Shown here: positions 1 through 9,550 of the stretch, piece after piece
How positions within the stretch are numbered: the stretch's first letter is position 1
Layout of the letters: every line of letters begins with the position of its first letter
NCBI RefSeq assembly: GCF_001435845.1
Contig: NZ_CM003596.1
Coordinates: 1,426,001-1,490,000 of the forward strand
Reading direction: 5' to 3'
Source: Psychrobacter sp. P11G3
GTDB taxonomy: Bacteria; Pseudomonadota; Gammaproteobacteria; Pseudomonadales; Moraxellaceae
DNA: 64,000 bases
Program-made: the position numbers and the translations under genes
The notes under the pieces: generated by a model
Databases searched by the model: none
The model's input: the letters and a program-made list of their open reading frames with translations, nothing else
What the model was told of the DNA's origin: nothing

Positions 1-46
1 CGTCTATATCTGCAGTCCCTGTACTATCAATATGATTGTCTGGCAT
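1..46 (-). CDS. Possible start of a gene running off the left edge (partial)
   Basis: On the minus strand an ATG at 46 opens a frame that stays open for 15 codons to the window edge (it begins MPDNHIDSTGTADID). An AAGG/GAG purine stretch lies a few bases upstream, as expected for a ribosome binding site. The fragment is too short to assign. If real, it is transcribed divergently from leuA and the 200 bases between them would hold both promoters. Confidence 0.35.
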   Translation of the reverse strand, partial: MPDNHIDSTGTADID

Positions 47-267
47 TTCTCAAGCCTTAATAGTGAATTTATTCGATTATAATGTCTAAATTGTGTTTTT
101 CCACTAAAATAACAGAAAATAAAGTAAAAGAAAGCAGGTTTCTCTCTGCTAAACTTTGATATTATTATGGTATGAACACTAGTTATCTCGTATGATAAAT
201 ACTGATCTAATCAACAGCTAATCGCCTAGCTAAATATATAAATAACCATATCATCTAAGGATTGATT

Positions 268-2052
268 ATGTCTGACCAAGCCACGCACACCGCAGCCACA
301 GGGACTGCAAAGATCACACCAAAAAGTGCCGCTTTTGACTTCCGTAAATACCGTCCATTTGCATTTGCGCCATCGCTGCCAGATCGTACTTGGCCAAGCA
401 AAACGATTGAGAAGTCACCGATATGGGCAAGTGTGGATCTGCGTGATGGTAACCAAGCACTGATTGATCCGATGACCATTGAACAAAAAATGCGCTTTTT
501 TAAGACCTTAGTAGATGTTGGTTTTAAAGAGATTGAGATTGGTTTTCCATCAGCGGCGCAGGTAGAGTTTGACTTTGCGCGTAAGCTTATTGAAGAAAAC
601 CACGTACCTGAAGATGTAACGCTACAAGTATTGGTACAAGCGCGCGAGCATTTGATTGCCCGTACTTTCGAATCATTGAAAGGTGCTAAACGTGCGGTTG
701 TCCATGTCTATAACTCAACCAGCCGTGTACAACGTGAAAAAGTCTATGGCAAAGATAAAGCTGAAATCAAAGAGATTGCTATTGCAGGTGCCAAGCTATT
801 ACAAGAATATGCAGCAAAGTACCCTGAGACAGATTGGGTATTTCAGTACTCGCCAGAGAGCTTTAGCCAGACAGAGACTGAATATGCCGTAGAGGTTTGC
901 GATGCAGTGTGTGAGGTGTGGCAACCACAGCAGGGTCAGGAAGTTATTTTTAATTTGCCAGCGACGGTTGAGGCTTCTATGCCCAATGTCTTTGCTGATC
1001 AAGTAGAATATTTCTGCCGCAATCTAGCGCAGCGTGAGCATGTGATTGTGAGCTTGCATACCCATAATGACCGTGGCTGTGCGGTAGCAGCAGCTGAATT
1101 GGGCGTGCTTGCAGGTGCGGATCGTATCGAAGGCACATTGCTTGGTAACGGTGAGCGTACAGGCAACATGGATATCATGGTCATGGCCATGAACTTATTT
1201 AGCCAAGGTATCGATCCTGAGCTTGATTTTAGCAATATGAGCGAAATCGTACAGGTGGTGAGCGAATGCAATAACCTACCATTGCACCCACGTCATCCTT
1301 ATGTAGGCGAGTTGGTCTTCACGGCATTTAGTGGCTCACATCAAGATGCTATCAAAAAATCTCTTGATTACAATGAAAGCAATCAGAGCGAAACGGATAA
1401 TGTCTGGGACGTGGCTTATCTACCCATCGATCCTGCGCATATTGGCCGTAGCTACCAAGATGTGGTACGTATCAATAGCCAGTCGGGCAAAGGCGGTGTC
1501 GCATATATCTTGCAGCGTAATTACGGTTTCAACTTACCACGTTGGATGCAGATTGACTTTAGCCGTGTGGTACAAAAGCAAGCTGAAGCAGCGGCACGAG
1601 AATTGCAGAATGATGAAATCTTGCAGACCTTTGAAGATACTTACTTGCAGCAGGGTAAGTTTGAACTACTAGACTATAGCGTCAACAATAAAGGCGGCGC
1701 GGTTTACTTTAGTGGTCAGGTGCAGATGAATAGCGATACCATTGATATTGATGGCACGGGTAACGGCCCATTATCATCGTTTATTGACGGACTTGCACAG
1801 CATACGGGCAAATCACTACATATTATTAACTATGCAGAGCATGCGATTAACCCGCATCATAACAGCGGTAATGGTATCGATGATGATACCAATAGTGATA
1901 ACAAAACCAATGCCAACGCTGCCGCTTATATACAGCTTAATGTTGATGGTGAGGTGTATTCAGGCATCGGTACTTGCAGCAGTACGGTGTCAGCCATGCT
2001 AAAAGGGGCGTTATCAGCCTTTGCTCAAGCGCTAAATACAGAAGCTGCTTAG
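268..2052 (+). CDS. leuA: 2-isopropylmalate synthase
   Basis: Catalyses the first committed step of leucine synthesis, condensing acetyl-CoA with 3-methyl-2-oxobutanoate. The catalytic TIM-barrel begins near the metal and substrate motif DLRDGNQ, and the metal-binding HTHNDRG motif is present. The C-terminal third is the LeuA allosteric domain that senses leucine. Length (594 residues) fits the long LeuA class seen in Pseudomonas relatives. The ATG at 268 was chosen over an in-frame TTG at 262 because AAGG at 257-260 sits seven bases before it. The regulatory domain carries an Asn/Asp/Ser-rich low-complexity insertion at about residues 529-551. The gene is monocistronic and followed by a strong terminator. 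Confidence 0.97.
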   Translation: MSDQATHTAATGTAKITPKSAAFDFRKYRPFAFAPSLPDRTWPSKTIEKSPIWASVDLRDGNQALIDPMTIEQKMRFFKTLVDVGFKEIEIGFPSAAQVEFDFARKLIEENHVPEDVTLQVLVQAREHLIARTFESLKGAKRAVVHVYNSTSRVQREKVYGKDKAEIKEIAIAGAKLLQEYAAKYPETDWVFQYSPESFSQTETEYAVEVCDAVCEVWQPQQGQEVIFNLPATVEASMPNVFADQVEYFCRNLAQREHVIVSLHTHNDRGCAVAAAELGVLAGADRIEGTLLGNGERTGNMDIMVMAMNLFSQGIDPELDFSNMSEIVQVVSECNNLPLHPRHPYVGELVFTAFSGSHQDAIKKSLDYNESNQSETDNVWDVAYLPIDPAHIGRSYQDVVRINSQSGKGGVAYILQRNYGFNLPRWMQIDFSRVVQKQAEAAARELQNDEILQTFEDTYLQQGKFELLDYSVNNKGGAVYFSGQVQMNSDTIDIDGTGNGPLSSFIDGLAQHTGKSLHIINYAEHAINPHHNSGNGIDDDTNSDNKTNANAAAYIQLNVDGEVYSGIGTCSSTVSAMLKGALSAFAQALNTEAA

Positions 2053-2093
2053 TGTCAAGTAGTCATTAATATCACGCAAAATCCTGTATGCTA

Positions 2094-2146
2094 ATAACGC
2101 CATCGCTTCTTGTCTCTAGCAAGTAAAGCGATGGCGTTATTTTTTG
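2094..2146 (+). terminator. Rho-independent terminator after leuA
   Basis: A perfect 15-bp inverted repeat (2094-2108 with 2126-2140) encloses a 17-base loop and runs into a T-rich tract. It starts about 40 bases after the leuA stop. Confidence 0.85.
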
Positions 2147-2269
2147 CTATAAATACCTGCGCCATTTCAACTATAGATTTATGAGCAATAGCATAATGTT
2201 ACTTGTGTTTTTAGTGTCTAAGACTTACGCTAATGTATATATTAAAATATTATAAATAAAAGGTTAATT

Positions 2270-2899
2270 ATGGAACCTATTTCATTTGCTTCATTCACGC
2301 TAGCATCTATTTTGGCTTCGTTGCCTGCGAACGGTGAGGCTACCAAGCCGACCATTACCACTCATATTAGTCCAGCCATCGCTGGACAGTGGGAAATAGA
2401 CTTGGACAGCAGCGCTCATTCTACTCAGGCCATGATGACCAAGGAAGCGGAAGCTAACCAGTCGGCAAATACTGCGCAACAGCCTAGCAATGTAGAGCCT
2501 AAAGTGATGACAGGTATGGACGGCGGCGTCCTGACTCAAAGTGAAGAGCGGGTTCTAAACATTCAACCAACTACTAGTAAAAACTTACTTGCGTCAGTTG
2601 GTCAGTTTAACCAGTGCCGCGAGCTATATAACTTTAGTGCGGATAATGAGATGTGGTCTGTCAGTGGCAAAGAGTGGACATACGGCCGCTATCTGGTCAC
2701 CCACCGTGAAGAAGGGCTGCCAGTTATTGCGATCAAGACCGTTTATGATAATAATGAAGTAGATTGCTCAGGCAATCAGATCGACCAGACTGATGAAGCA
2801 TTAATTGCATTTATCAATCATGATGGCAACCAGATGCAATGGTGCGCTGATCCTGATGGTAACGAATGCTTTATGAACTTCAATAGAGTGTTGCCATAA
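2270..2899 (+). CDS. Hypothetical protein, 209 residues
   Basis: I do not recognise this protein. It has a good AAAGG ribosome binding site and convincing coding character. The first 20 or so residues are mildly hydrophobic (FASFTLASILASLPA), but no positive N-terminus precedes them, so a signal peptide is uncertain. A polar, Ala/Ser/Gln-rich stretch follows to about residue 100. The second half looks folded: it is rich in Trp, Tyr and Asp and holds four cysteines that could form two disulfides, which would suit an exported protein. It stands alone between leuA and the convergent accBC genes, closed by a two-way terminator. Confidence 0.7.
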   Translation: MEPISFASFTLASILASLPANGEATKPTITTHISPAIAGQWEIDLDSSAHSTQAMMTKEAEANQSANTAQQPSNVEPKVMTGMDGGVLTQSEERVLNIQPTTSKNLLASVGQFNQCRELYNFSADNEMWSVSGKEWTYGRYLVTHREEGLPVIAIKTVYDNNEVDCSGNQIDQTDEALIAFINHDGNQMQWCADPDGNECFMNFNRVLP

Positions 2900-2950
2900 T
2901 TAGATATGCTCGTTGTACTTTATGTATGATTGACAGCTTATTGATGACAT

Positions 2951-2982
2951 AAAAAAACCGCTATATTAATAGCGGTTTTTTA
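2951..2982. terminator. Bidirectional terminator between the 209-residue gene and accC
   Basis: A 10-bp stem (2953-2962 with 2971-2980) has A-tracts on the left and T-tracts on the right, so it can terminate transcription from either side. The two genes converge here. Confidence 0.8.
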
Positions 2983-3027
2983 TGTGCTGTTTTAATTAAA
3001 CTTAGCGAATTCTATAAGTATTTTAGC

Positions 3028-4389
3028 CTACGAGTCTTTTTTGGCTTTATTCGCAGTCAGCAGCTCTCTTTCGAGATAGTGAATATTTTGCGCTTCACGA
3101 GTAAAGTTATCATCCGCCAAAATCACATCACGATGCAAAGGAATATTGGTTTTGATACCTTCGATAATCAGCTCATCAAGGGCATGTACTGTCTTAGCAA
3201 TAGCTTGCTGACGAGTTTGACCGTGACAGATCAATTTGCCAATTAATGAATCATAATAGGTCGGTATCTCATAGCCAGGGTATAGATGCGAGTCAAAGCG
3301 AATACCAGAACCACTTGGCGTAAACAGTTGGCTGATAGTGCCCGGGCAGGGTACAAACGTCGCTGCATCTTCGGCATTGATACGACATTCGATCGCATGA
3401 CCTTGGATCTCAATCTCGCTTTGGCGATAAGACAGACCGTAACCAGCTGCGATTTTGAGCTGCTCGACGACAACATCAATACCAGTAATCATCTCAGTCA
3501 CTGGATGCTCAACCTGTACACGAGTGTTCATTTCAATAAAGAAAAACTCGTTATTTTCAAACAGGAACTCAAACGTACCAGCACCGCGATATTTAACAAG
3601 CTCACAAGCTTTTACGCACGCCTTTAAGATTGGCTCACGTACATCATCTGGGATGTCAGGTGCAGGTGCTTCTTCTAGGACTTTTTGATGGCGACGCTGC
3701 AATGAGCAATCACGATCATATAGATGGATAGCATTACCATTACCATCGCCTAGTACCTGTACTTCTACGTGGCGCGGGTTTTGTAGATATCGCTCCATAT
3801 AGACAGTGTCGTCACCGAACCATAGCTCAGCTTCTTGTTTGGCCGCTTGTACTTGACCAATTAGTTCGTCAAAGCGTTCAACCACACGCATACCACGTCC
3901 ACCGCCGCCAGAAGCCGCTTTAATCAATAGTGGGAAGCCAATATTGCGTGCTTGCTCTTCAGCATTGTGCAAGGTCACAGCGCCAACTGAACCAGGTACA
4001 GTTGGTACGCCAGCTTTTTTCATGGCGTTAATGGCAGAAACTTTGTTGCCCATAAGGCGAATATGATCAGCATTAGGACCAACGAAGGTCAATCCTGCTT
4101 CTTCTACTTGTTCAGCAAATTCGGCATTCTCAGACAAAAAGCCATAACCGGGATGGATAGCATCTGCACCAGTGATTTCAGCAGCGGTTAAGATGGTATT
4201 GATATCAAGGTAGCTTTGGTTAGCATTAGGCTTGCCAATACAAATTGCCTCATCAACAAAGCGCAAGTGCATCAAGTTGGCATCAGCAGTAGAGTAGACA
4301 CCTACTGTTTCGATACCTAGCGCTTTACAAGCGCGGACGATGCGCAGGGCAATTTCACCTCTGTTGGCAATGAGCAATTTTTTTATCAT
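3028..4389 (-). CDS. accC: Acetyl-CoA carboxylase, biotin carboxylase subunit
   Basis: Carboxylates the biotin carried on AccB using ATP and bicarbonate, the first half-reaction of fatty acid synthesis. The 453-residue length is typical. Visible landmarks are the N-terminal pre-ATP-grasp domain ([12 protein letters not shown]), the ATP-grasp glycine loop [11 protein letters not shown] at about residues 170-180, the catalytic stretch [17 protein letters not shown], and the C-terminal biotin carboxylase domain. It lies 125 bases downstream of accB on the same strand, the usual accB-accC operon order. Confidence 0.98.
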   Translation of the reverse strand: MIKKLLIANRGEIALRIVRACKALGIETVGVYSTADANLMHLRFVDEAICIGKPNANQSYLDINTILTAAEITGADAIHPGYGFLSENAEFAEQVEEAGLTFVGPNADHIRLMGNKVSAINAMKKAGVPTVPGSVGAVTLHNAEEQARNIGFPLLIKAASGGGGRGMRVVERFDELIGQVQAAKQEAELWFGDDTVYMERYLQNPRHVEVQVLGDGNGNAIHLYDRDCSLQRRHQKVLEEAPAPDIPDDVREPILKACVKACELVKYRGAGTFEFLFENNEFFFIEMNTRVQVEHPVTEMITGIDVVVEQLKIAAGYGLSYRQSEIEIQGHAIECRINAEDAATFVPCPGTISQLFTPSGSGIRFDSHLYPGYEIPTYYDSLIGKLICHGQTRQQAIAKTVHALDELIIEGIKTNIPLHRDVILADDNFTREAQNIHYLERELLTANKAKKDS

Positions 4390-4514
4390 GGGTTCATCCT
4401 TGTCGAAGCGTCAGTCATTGACTGAGTTTCGATACATAGCATCATTTTGTTTAGCATTGACGCGGTATATATACCAAAAGTCAGCCATAATGAAATAAAG
4501 TATGGCAAATATCG

Positions 4515-4946
4515 TTACGCTTTATAGCGTATGACAGGTTGACCGAACTGTACGACTTCAGAGTTATCTACCAAGATTTCGTCAACAATACCACTTTGAG
4601 TCGCTTCAAGCGGGTTCATGATTTTCATGGCTTCGATGATACCTAAAGTATCGCCTGCCTGAACCTTTTGACCGACTTTTACAAATGGTGGGTCATTAGG
4701 GCTTGGTGCTGAATAGAAAACACCAACCATTGGCGAAGACTCAACGCTACCCGCTTTTTCTGCAGGTTTGCCTTCAACAGCGGCAGCAGGAGCAGCGCTC
4801 GCAGCTGGGGCAGCCATCATAGTTGGTGCAGGCACGTCATAGTGACGAGTTAAGCTAATATGCTCGTCGTCAGAACTGATTTCTAAATTAACCAGTTCAC
4901 TTTCTTCCATAAGGGCGATGAGGGTGCGTATTTTTTCAATATCCAT
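4515..4946 (-). CDS. accB: Acetyl-CoA carboxylase, biotin carboxyl carrier protein
   Basis: Carries the covalently bound biotin that shuttles carboxyl groups from AccC to the carboxyltransferase AccAD. The C-terminal biotinyl domain (about residues 70-143) has the canonical EAMKIMN motif, with Lys108 the biotin attachment site. An Ala/Pro-rich flexible linker (about residues 40-60) joins it to the N-terminal helix region. It is the first gene of the accB-accC operon. No AccA or AccD is in the window. Confidence 0.97.
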   Translation of the reverse strand: MDIEKIRTLIALMEESELVNLEISSDDEHISLTRHYDVPAPTMMAAPAASAAPAAAVEGKPAEKAGSVESSPMVGVFYSAPSPNDPPFVKVGQKVQAGDTLGIIEAMKIMNPLEATQSGIVDEILVDNSEVVQFGQPVIRYKA

Positions 4947-5186
4947 AGTTTTTATCTGGCCTTGTACTAAATTCGAGAAATAGTGTAACTAAATATTGTC
5001 TAATTAATTGCTAATGATACCTAGATTCAGGGCAATGAGCAATCAATGTACAGTTGTTAACTGAGAATTTTTACATATTTTGACGTAAGCCATCTTTTTA
5101 GCAAGAAAATATCCACGATTTTTCATAGTCTGTATGATCAAATGACGCTAATAATGATTATAAAATTCAATCCATAAGCAATTTGC

Positions 5187-6554
5187 TTAACCCCATAGCA
5201 CAGTTAAGCGTTTTTGCTGATAGCGTAGACGCAAAGTAAGTAAAATAGATGATAAGAATAAACCTGTAATCAACGCCATCCAAAACCCTTGTGCACCAAC
5301 GTCAGTGAAACGCACTAAATAGACGCCAAGTGGTAGGGCCACTAACCAATAGCAGAAGAGCGTTACCCACATCGGTATGGTGGTGTCTTGCATGCCGCGC
5401 AATATACCAGCGACGTTAACCTGCCAGCCATCAAATAACTGATAGGCGAGTGCAAAGATAAGCAAATGCATAGACTGGGCTCTGACCTCTGGGTTATCCG
5501 TGAATGCTGCTGCCAGTTCTGGTCTGAATAGCCATATCCCAACCATACAGGTCAAAGCGATCAATACCGTCCATACCAGTCCGGTAGCTTGCACTTGGCG
5601 CAGTGCTAATAGGTTTTTTTGACCAAATCGATTGGAGACCATGATAGTGAGCGCCATGGCAACAGATATCGGTATCATAAATAGCTGTGAGGTCACTGAC
5701 AGCGCCACTTGATGCGATGCTGTTGCCAGCTCTCCTAATGGACTGATAACGAGTGCGCCTAAGCTAAATAAACTGGCTTCAAAGAAGATAGAGATGCCAA
5801 TAGGAATACCAAGTTTCAACAGCTTTTTAATCTGTGTACGATTGGGGCTAGAGAAGCCATAAAAAAATCGCGTACTTACAAATTCGCGACGTTTCGTGAA
5901 GCTAGTATAGGCTGCAAGCAATAGGACATTTATCCATAAGACCAATGCTGTCGCCACCCCGCAGCCTGCACCGCCCATTTCTGGCATCCCAAATAACCCA
6001 TGAATAAAAATATAGTTCAAAGGAATATCTGCGAGTAGGCCAATGATACTAATGACAGTCACAGGCTCAGGACGACCCAATGCCTCACAATAACTGCGCA
6101 GGACGGCATATACAGCGAGCGCTGGGAAACCAAATGAGACACCATGTAAATACTGTGTCGCTATCGGCTGAATGTTTTCTGGGACACCCATAATGCCAAG
6201 GACATTGGGAGCCAAATTGACAATGATAAAACCGATAATGCCAATGACACCTGCGGTCCATAAGGACTGCTGCGTGATATGCGGTACTTGCCCGTGTTGG
6301 TCTTGACCAATCGCTTCACCAATCAGAGGCGTGGTTGCGATAAGCACACCTGTGGCCAATAAAAACAGCGGCAGCCAAATACCAGAGCCAACGGCTACCG
6401 CAGCCAAATCAAGCGCCGAAACTTGACCTGCCATGATGGCATCGACCACGCCAAGTGCGGCTTGGCAAAACTGAGTAATTAAGATAGGGAGGGCAAGTAC
6501 GCCTAAACGTAAGCTATAGCTTTTAAAATCTTTGAAAGACAATGGAAAAACCAT
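5187..6554 (-). CDS. MATE family multidrug efflux transporter (NorM type)
   Basis: Predicted inner-membrane exporter that swaps cationic drugs or metabolites for Na+ or H+. About twelve hydrophobic segments cover the protein in two similar halves, and the first helix region (VLALPILITQFCQAALGVVDAI) is typical of MatE domains. The ATG at 6554 is used; a TTG at 6563 is in frame but has no better ribosome binding site. Length (455) fits NorM-like members. It is not clearly in an operon, and its substrate cannot be told from sequence. Confidence 0.9.
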   Translation of the reverse strand: MVFPLSFKDFKSYSLRLGVLALPILITQFCQAALGVVDAIMAGQVSALDLAAVAVGSGIWLPLFLLATGVLIATTPLIGEAIGQDQHGQVPHITQQSLWTAGVIGIIGFIIVNLAPNVLGIMGVPENIQPIATQYLHGVSFGFPALAVYAVLRSYCEALGRPEPVTVISIIGLLADIPLNYIFIHGLFGMPEMGGAGCGVATALVLWINVLLLAAYTSFTKRREFVSTRFFYGFSSPNRTQIKKLLKLGIPIGISIFFEASLFSLGALVISPLGELATASHQVALSVTSQLFMIPISVAMALTIMVSNRFGQKNLLALRQVQATGLVWTVLIALTCMVGIWLFRPELAAAFTDNPEVRAQSMHLLIFALAYQLFDGWQVNVAGILRGMQDTTIPMWVTLFCYWLVALPLGVYLVRFTDVGAQGFWMALITGLFLSSILLTLRLRYQQKRLTVLWG

Positions 6555-6624
6555 GGTAAGCAACTTTTTATTCTTTGCGGTAATTGTTATTAAGGTAGTT
6601 ATTTTTAATAAACAAACACTGCTA

Positions 6625-6825
6625 TCAATCGACTAAGGTTGACGCAGCGAGGAGAGTAGTGCCGACGATAATACTCCGATAAATAATATGAGCAAGCTTA
6701 TAATGTTGCATGAATAGATAGGCAGAGTATGAAAATAAAAGTAAAGACACTAAAATAAAAATAACCCGTCGATCCAAGTAGTGGATTGACAGGTCATATA
6801 CATAGTAAGATGGTAAAGAAGCCAC
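6625..6825 (-). CDS. Possible small two-helix membrane protein
   Basis: A 66-residue frame with a GTG start. It contains two hydrophobic segments, about residues 21-37 (VIFILVSLLLFSYSAYL) and 47-63, separated by a short polar turn, as in small inner-membrane proteins. No clear ribosome binding site precedes the GTG and no family is recognised. It sits in the 390-base space between the MATE gene and the EVE-domain gene, on their strand. It could be chance in AT-rich DNA. Confidence 0.35.
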   Translation of the reverse strand: MASLPSYYVYDLSIHYLDRRVIFILVSLLLFSYSAYLFMQHYKLAHIIYRSIIVGTTLLAASTLVD

Positions 6826-6944
6826 ACTATGATGTCAACGCTTTAGCACCGCTATGTAAGTATTAATCTTAGGTTTTTTGTACTCTATTTTATAGTTGAT
6901 GGACAACAGCCAATAGCCAATAGCTCAGAGATGATTTAATAAGT

Positions 6945-7424
6945 TTACTCCGGCAACAACTCAAGTGTCTCCACCATGTCCATAATTGCTCGCCAATGTT
7001 TGGGCTCTAATGGAATCACTGTTAATTGCTGACAGCCTTTTCTAAGTAATAAAGAATCTTCCAAAGTTGGCAAGAATTTTAACTCTGATAGTGGCAACAC
7101 CTCTGTAAAAGCTTGCTCAAAAGCAAGATCAACCATATACCAACGAGGTGCATCTTCGGTCGCAATAGGATCATAATGACGATGCTCAGGGTGAAACTGA
7201 GTAGGATCAGGATACCCTGCTGTAGTAACTGTCATAATACCAGCGACTCCAGACGGCTTGGCGCTAGAGTGATAAAAGAATACCTTGTCGCCAACTTTCA
7301 TATCATCACGCATAAAGTTACGTGCGCGGTAGTTGCGAACGCCGTCCCAACCGTCGGTGCCCAGGCGCTGCAAGTCTTCAATACCAAAAAATTTAGGGTT
7401 GGATTTCATTAACCAATACGCCAT
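6945..7424 (-). CDS. EVE domain-containing protein
   Basis: Small (159 residues) PUA-like EVE-domain protein of the thymocyte nuclear protein 1 type. Characteristic pieces are the opening YWLMKSNP, the WDGVRNYRARNFMRDDMKVGD stretch near residues 26-46, and FFYHSS, which line the pocket that in this fold binds modified bases in DNA or RNA. The physiological role in bacteria is unsettled; proposed roles involve reading modified nucleotides. No restriction or DNA-modification genes adjoin it here, so context does not point to a defence role. Confidence 0.9.
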   Translation of the reverse strand: MAYWLMKSNPKFFGIEDLQRLGTDGWDGVRNYRARNFMRDDMKVGDKVFFYHSSAKPSGVAGIMTVTTAGYPDPTQFHPEHRHYDPIATEDAPRWYMVDLAFEQAFTEVLPLSELKFLPTLEDSLLLRKGCQQLTVIPLEPKHWRAIMDMVETLELLPE

Positions 7425-7534
7425 ATATTTGTCCTTTGATCTTTTATTTATTTTTCAATTTGTTCTTAAAATTATCAGAGTTAGTTTCTATTGACTCACT
7501 CTCAAACCCGTTTTTAATATTTTCTGTTCTTAGT

Positions 7535-7559
7535 AGAGGCTGTTTTTAACAGACCCTCT
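7535..7559. other. Hairpin upstream of hemW
   Basis: AGAGG and CTGTT arms pair with AACAG and CCTCT around a short T loop, with one bulged base. It is followed by TATA rather than a T-tract, so it is not an obvious terminator. It lies between divergent hemW and the EVE gene, and its role is unknown. Confidence 0.3.
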
Positions 7560-7716
7560 ATATACTGCCCATAAGTTGCCATGGTGAATAGGACGTTTCT
7601 ACGTGTTTTTGTTAATAGTTTTATGATAGATAGGCTTTTCTTTATCTCATCTAGTCGCTATCCTAGCGTTACTTTTGATATCGATCATCATTGCTCACTA
7701 CAAAATAAGTTTATTT

Positions 7717-9051
7717 ATGCCCAAAGTGAATACAGACAGTATGCCAAACGAACTAAATACGTTAAGTCTTACTGAACCAACAATGGATACTATCGAGGTC
7801 GATGTGACTGACATTCCATTGTCTCTTTACATACACATTCCGTGGTGTGTGAAGAAGTGTCCTTATTGCGATTTTAATTCGCATGAGCTACCGATAGACA
7901 GTGAGCTATCCATGTATGAGGAATACGTCGATGCATTACTGTTAGATGCCGCAATGCAGCAACCTTTAACTCAGGGCCGAAAAATTGGTTCGATATTTAT
8001 CGGTGGTGGTACGCCGTCTTTGTTACCCATTGCTCAGTATCAGCGATTGTTCTCTGGGTTACGTACATGTTTTGAATTTGCAGAAGACATCGAAGTGACG
8101 ATGGAAGCCAATCCCGGCACACTTGAGCATGCACCATTTGCTCAGTATTTAGAGGTTGGTATCAATCGTTTGTCTATCGGCGTACAGAGCTTTGCCGCTG
8201 ATAAGCTAAAGGTACTGGGGCGTATCCATGATCCTGTACAAGCGTTATCAGCAATTCGCGCTGCCAAAGCGGCTGGATTTGCACGGGTCAACGTCGACCT
8301 GATGCACGGTCTACCGCAGCAAACCATGAATGAAGCGCTAGAAGATATCCAAATGGCGCATGATGCTGGCGCAACGCACATCTCTTGGTATCAACTGACT
8401 ATTGAGCCAAATACCGTGTTTTACCGTAGCCAGCCTATTTTACCCGATGAAGACAATTTGGCAGATATTGAACAAGCAGGTCAGTCGTTATTACAGCAAT
8501 TAGGCTATCGCAATTATGAGGTGTCTGCGTGGGCAGGCGAGTCAGATAAACCATGTCGTCATAATATCAACTATTGGCAGTTTGGCGATTATCTAGCCAT
8601 TGGCGCTGGGGCACATGGTAAAGTGACGATTGGTCGTAACGATAGCAATGGTAGTAACTCGTCAGACGTAAAAGATAAAATGGAAGATGACTTGTTAGTA
8701 GTGTCAGGTATCTATCGCTTTAGCAAATCGCGTTTGCCAAAAGATTATGTAGTAATAAATCCAGATACCACGAAGATGTCTGAGATACGCCAAATCATAC
8801 CAAAAATGGTTGGCTGGCAAGCGATTGATCAAGAAGAGTTAGTGAGCGAGTTTATGCTAAATGCACTGCGCTTACATGGCGGCGTCGCTTGGTCACTGTT
8901 TGAAGAGAGAACTGGATTAACCCTTGATAGTATTGCTGAACAAGTAAACAGTTTGGTCAAACAAGGATTGTTGGTAGATAGTGATACGCAGTTGCAACCG
9001 ACCGTATTAGGACAGCGTTATCTCAATCAGATATTACGCGCGTTTTTATAA
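7717..9051 (+). CDS. hemW: Radical SAM heme chaperone HemW (coproporphyrinogen III oxidase-like)
   Basis: Radical SAM protein of the HemN/HemW family. The cluster motif CVKKCPYC places Cys44, Cys48 and Cys51 (counted from the ATG at 7717) as ligands of the 4Fe-4S cluster, and the glycine-rich FIGGGTPSLL follows. The length of about 444 and the absence of HemN's extra N-terminal cysteine arrangement favour HemW, a heme-trafficking protein, over a true oxidase. A TTG at 7675 and ATGs at 7741 and 7783 are alternative starts, so the N-terminus is uncertain. Confidence 0.92.
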   Translation: MPKVNTDSMPNELNTLSLTEPTMDTIEVDVTDIPLSLYIHIPWCVKKCPYCDFNSHELPIDSELSMYEEYVDALLLDAAMQQPLTQGRKIGSIFIGGGTPSLLPIAQYQRLFSGLRTCFEFAEDIEVTMEANPGTLEHAPFAQYLEVGINRLSIGVQSFAADKLKVLGRIHDPVQALSAIRAAKAAGFARVNVDLMHGLPQQTMNEALEDIQMAHDAGATHISWYQLTIEPNTVFYRSQPILPDEDNLADIEQAGQSLLQQLGYRNYEVSAWAGESDKPCRHNINYWQFGDYLAIGAGAHGKVTIGRNDSNGSNSSDVKDKMEDDLLVVSGIYRFSKSRLPKDYVVINPDTTKMSEIRQIIPKMVGWQAIDQEELVSEFMLNALRLHGGVAWSLFEERTGLTLDSIAEQVNSLVKQGLLVDSDTQLQPTVLGQRYLNQILRAFL

Positions 9052-9095
9052 AAGCTTGCTTGAGCGATTGTTTAATAACAGCGAAGTAAGAACAC

Positions 9096-9130
9096 AAAAA
9101 AGGCTTATCAAATGAATGATAAGCCCTTTT
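9096..9130. terminator. Bidirectional terminator between hemW and the entericidin-like gene
   Basis: A 9-bp stem (9102-9110 with 9117-9125) is flanked by an A-run on the left and a T-run on the right, between two converging genes. Confidence 0.75.
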
Positions 9131-9152
9131 GAAAATCTAAAAAAAGCAGACC

Positions 9153-9293
9153 TTAGATTTTGTTTTGTACTTCTTGTGCGCCGCCAGTTACAGCATCACC
9201 AGCGCTTGATACGTCTTGGCCAAAGCCTTTGAACGTGTTGCAACCAGTTAGAACGAACATAGCAGTTAAAGATGCGATGATTACTTTTTTCAT
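9153..9293 (-). CDS. Entericidin A/B-type small lipoprotein
   Basis: A 46-residue lipoprotein. A lysine-led hydrophobic signal ends in the lipobox LTGC, with Cys18 the lipidation site, and is followed by a short Gly/Ala/Asp/Ser tail (GFGQDVSSAGDAVTGGAQ) typical of the entericidin EcnA/EcnB family. The ATG at 9293 is supported by GAGGA upstream; the frame extends further back without a better start. In enterobacteria these form an antidote/toxin pair linked to stationary-phase lysis. Only one copy is present here, so toxin-antidote action is not shown. Confidence 0.85.
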   Translation of the reverse strand: MKKVIIASLTAMFVLTGCNTFKGFGQDVSSAGDAVTGGAQEVQNKI

Positions 9294-9550
9294 AATAGTA
9301 TCCTCAAAGATAAATGAATGGTTATAAATAACAACAGTGACGCTAAGCATCGTGCTTAAGCTTCACTGAAGGGGTATTGGATGAGACAGTCATACATAAA
9401 TGCTATCGCGTTATCCATTACAGACATCATAGTGAAAGTTAAAAACGCTGCACAGTATCAAAATGTAATTATTGGCAGTAAACTGTAACTTTCGATTACC
9501 TACCGCTCATAAATTTAAATAATAGAGCGCTGAATATTTGCGGAGTAAGA

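Noticed and set aside
6945..7424. Defence island around the EVE-domain protein
   Set aside because: Neighbours are a MATE exporter and hemW; no restriction, nuclease or DNA-modification genes adjoin.
9153..9293. Toxin-antitoxin system
   Set aside because: Only one entericidin-like gene is present and no partner is adjacent.
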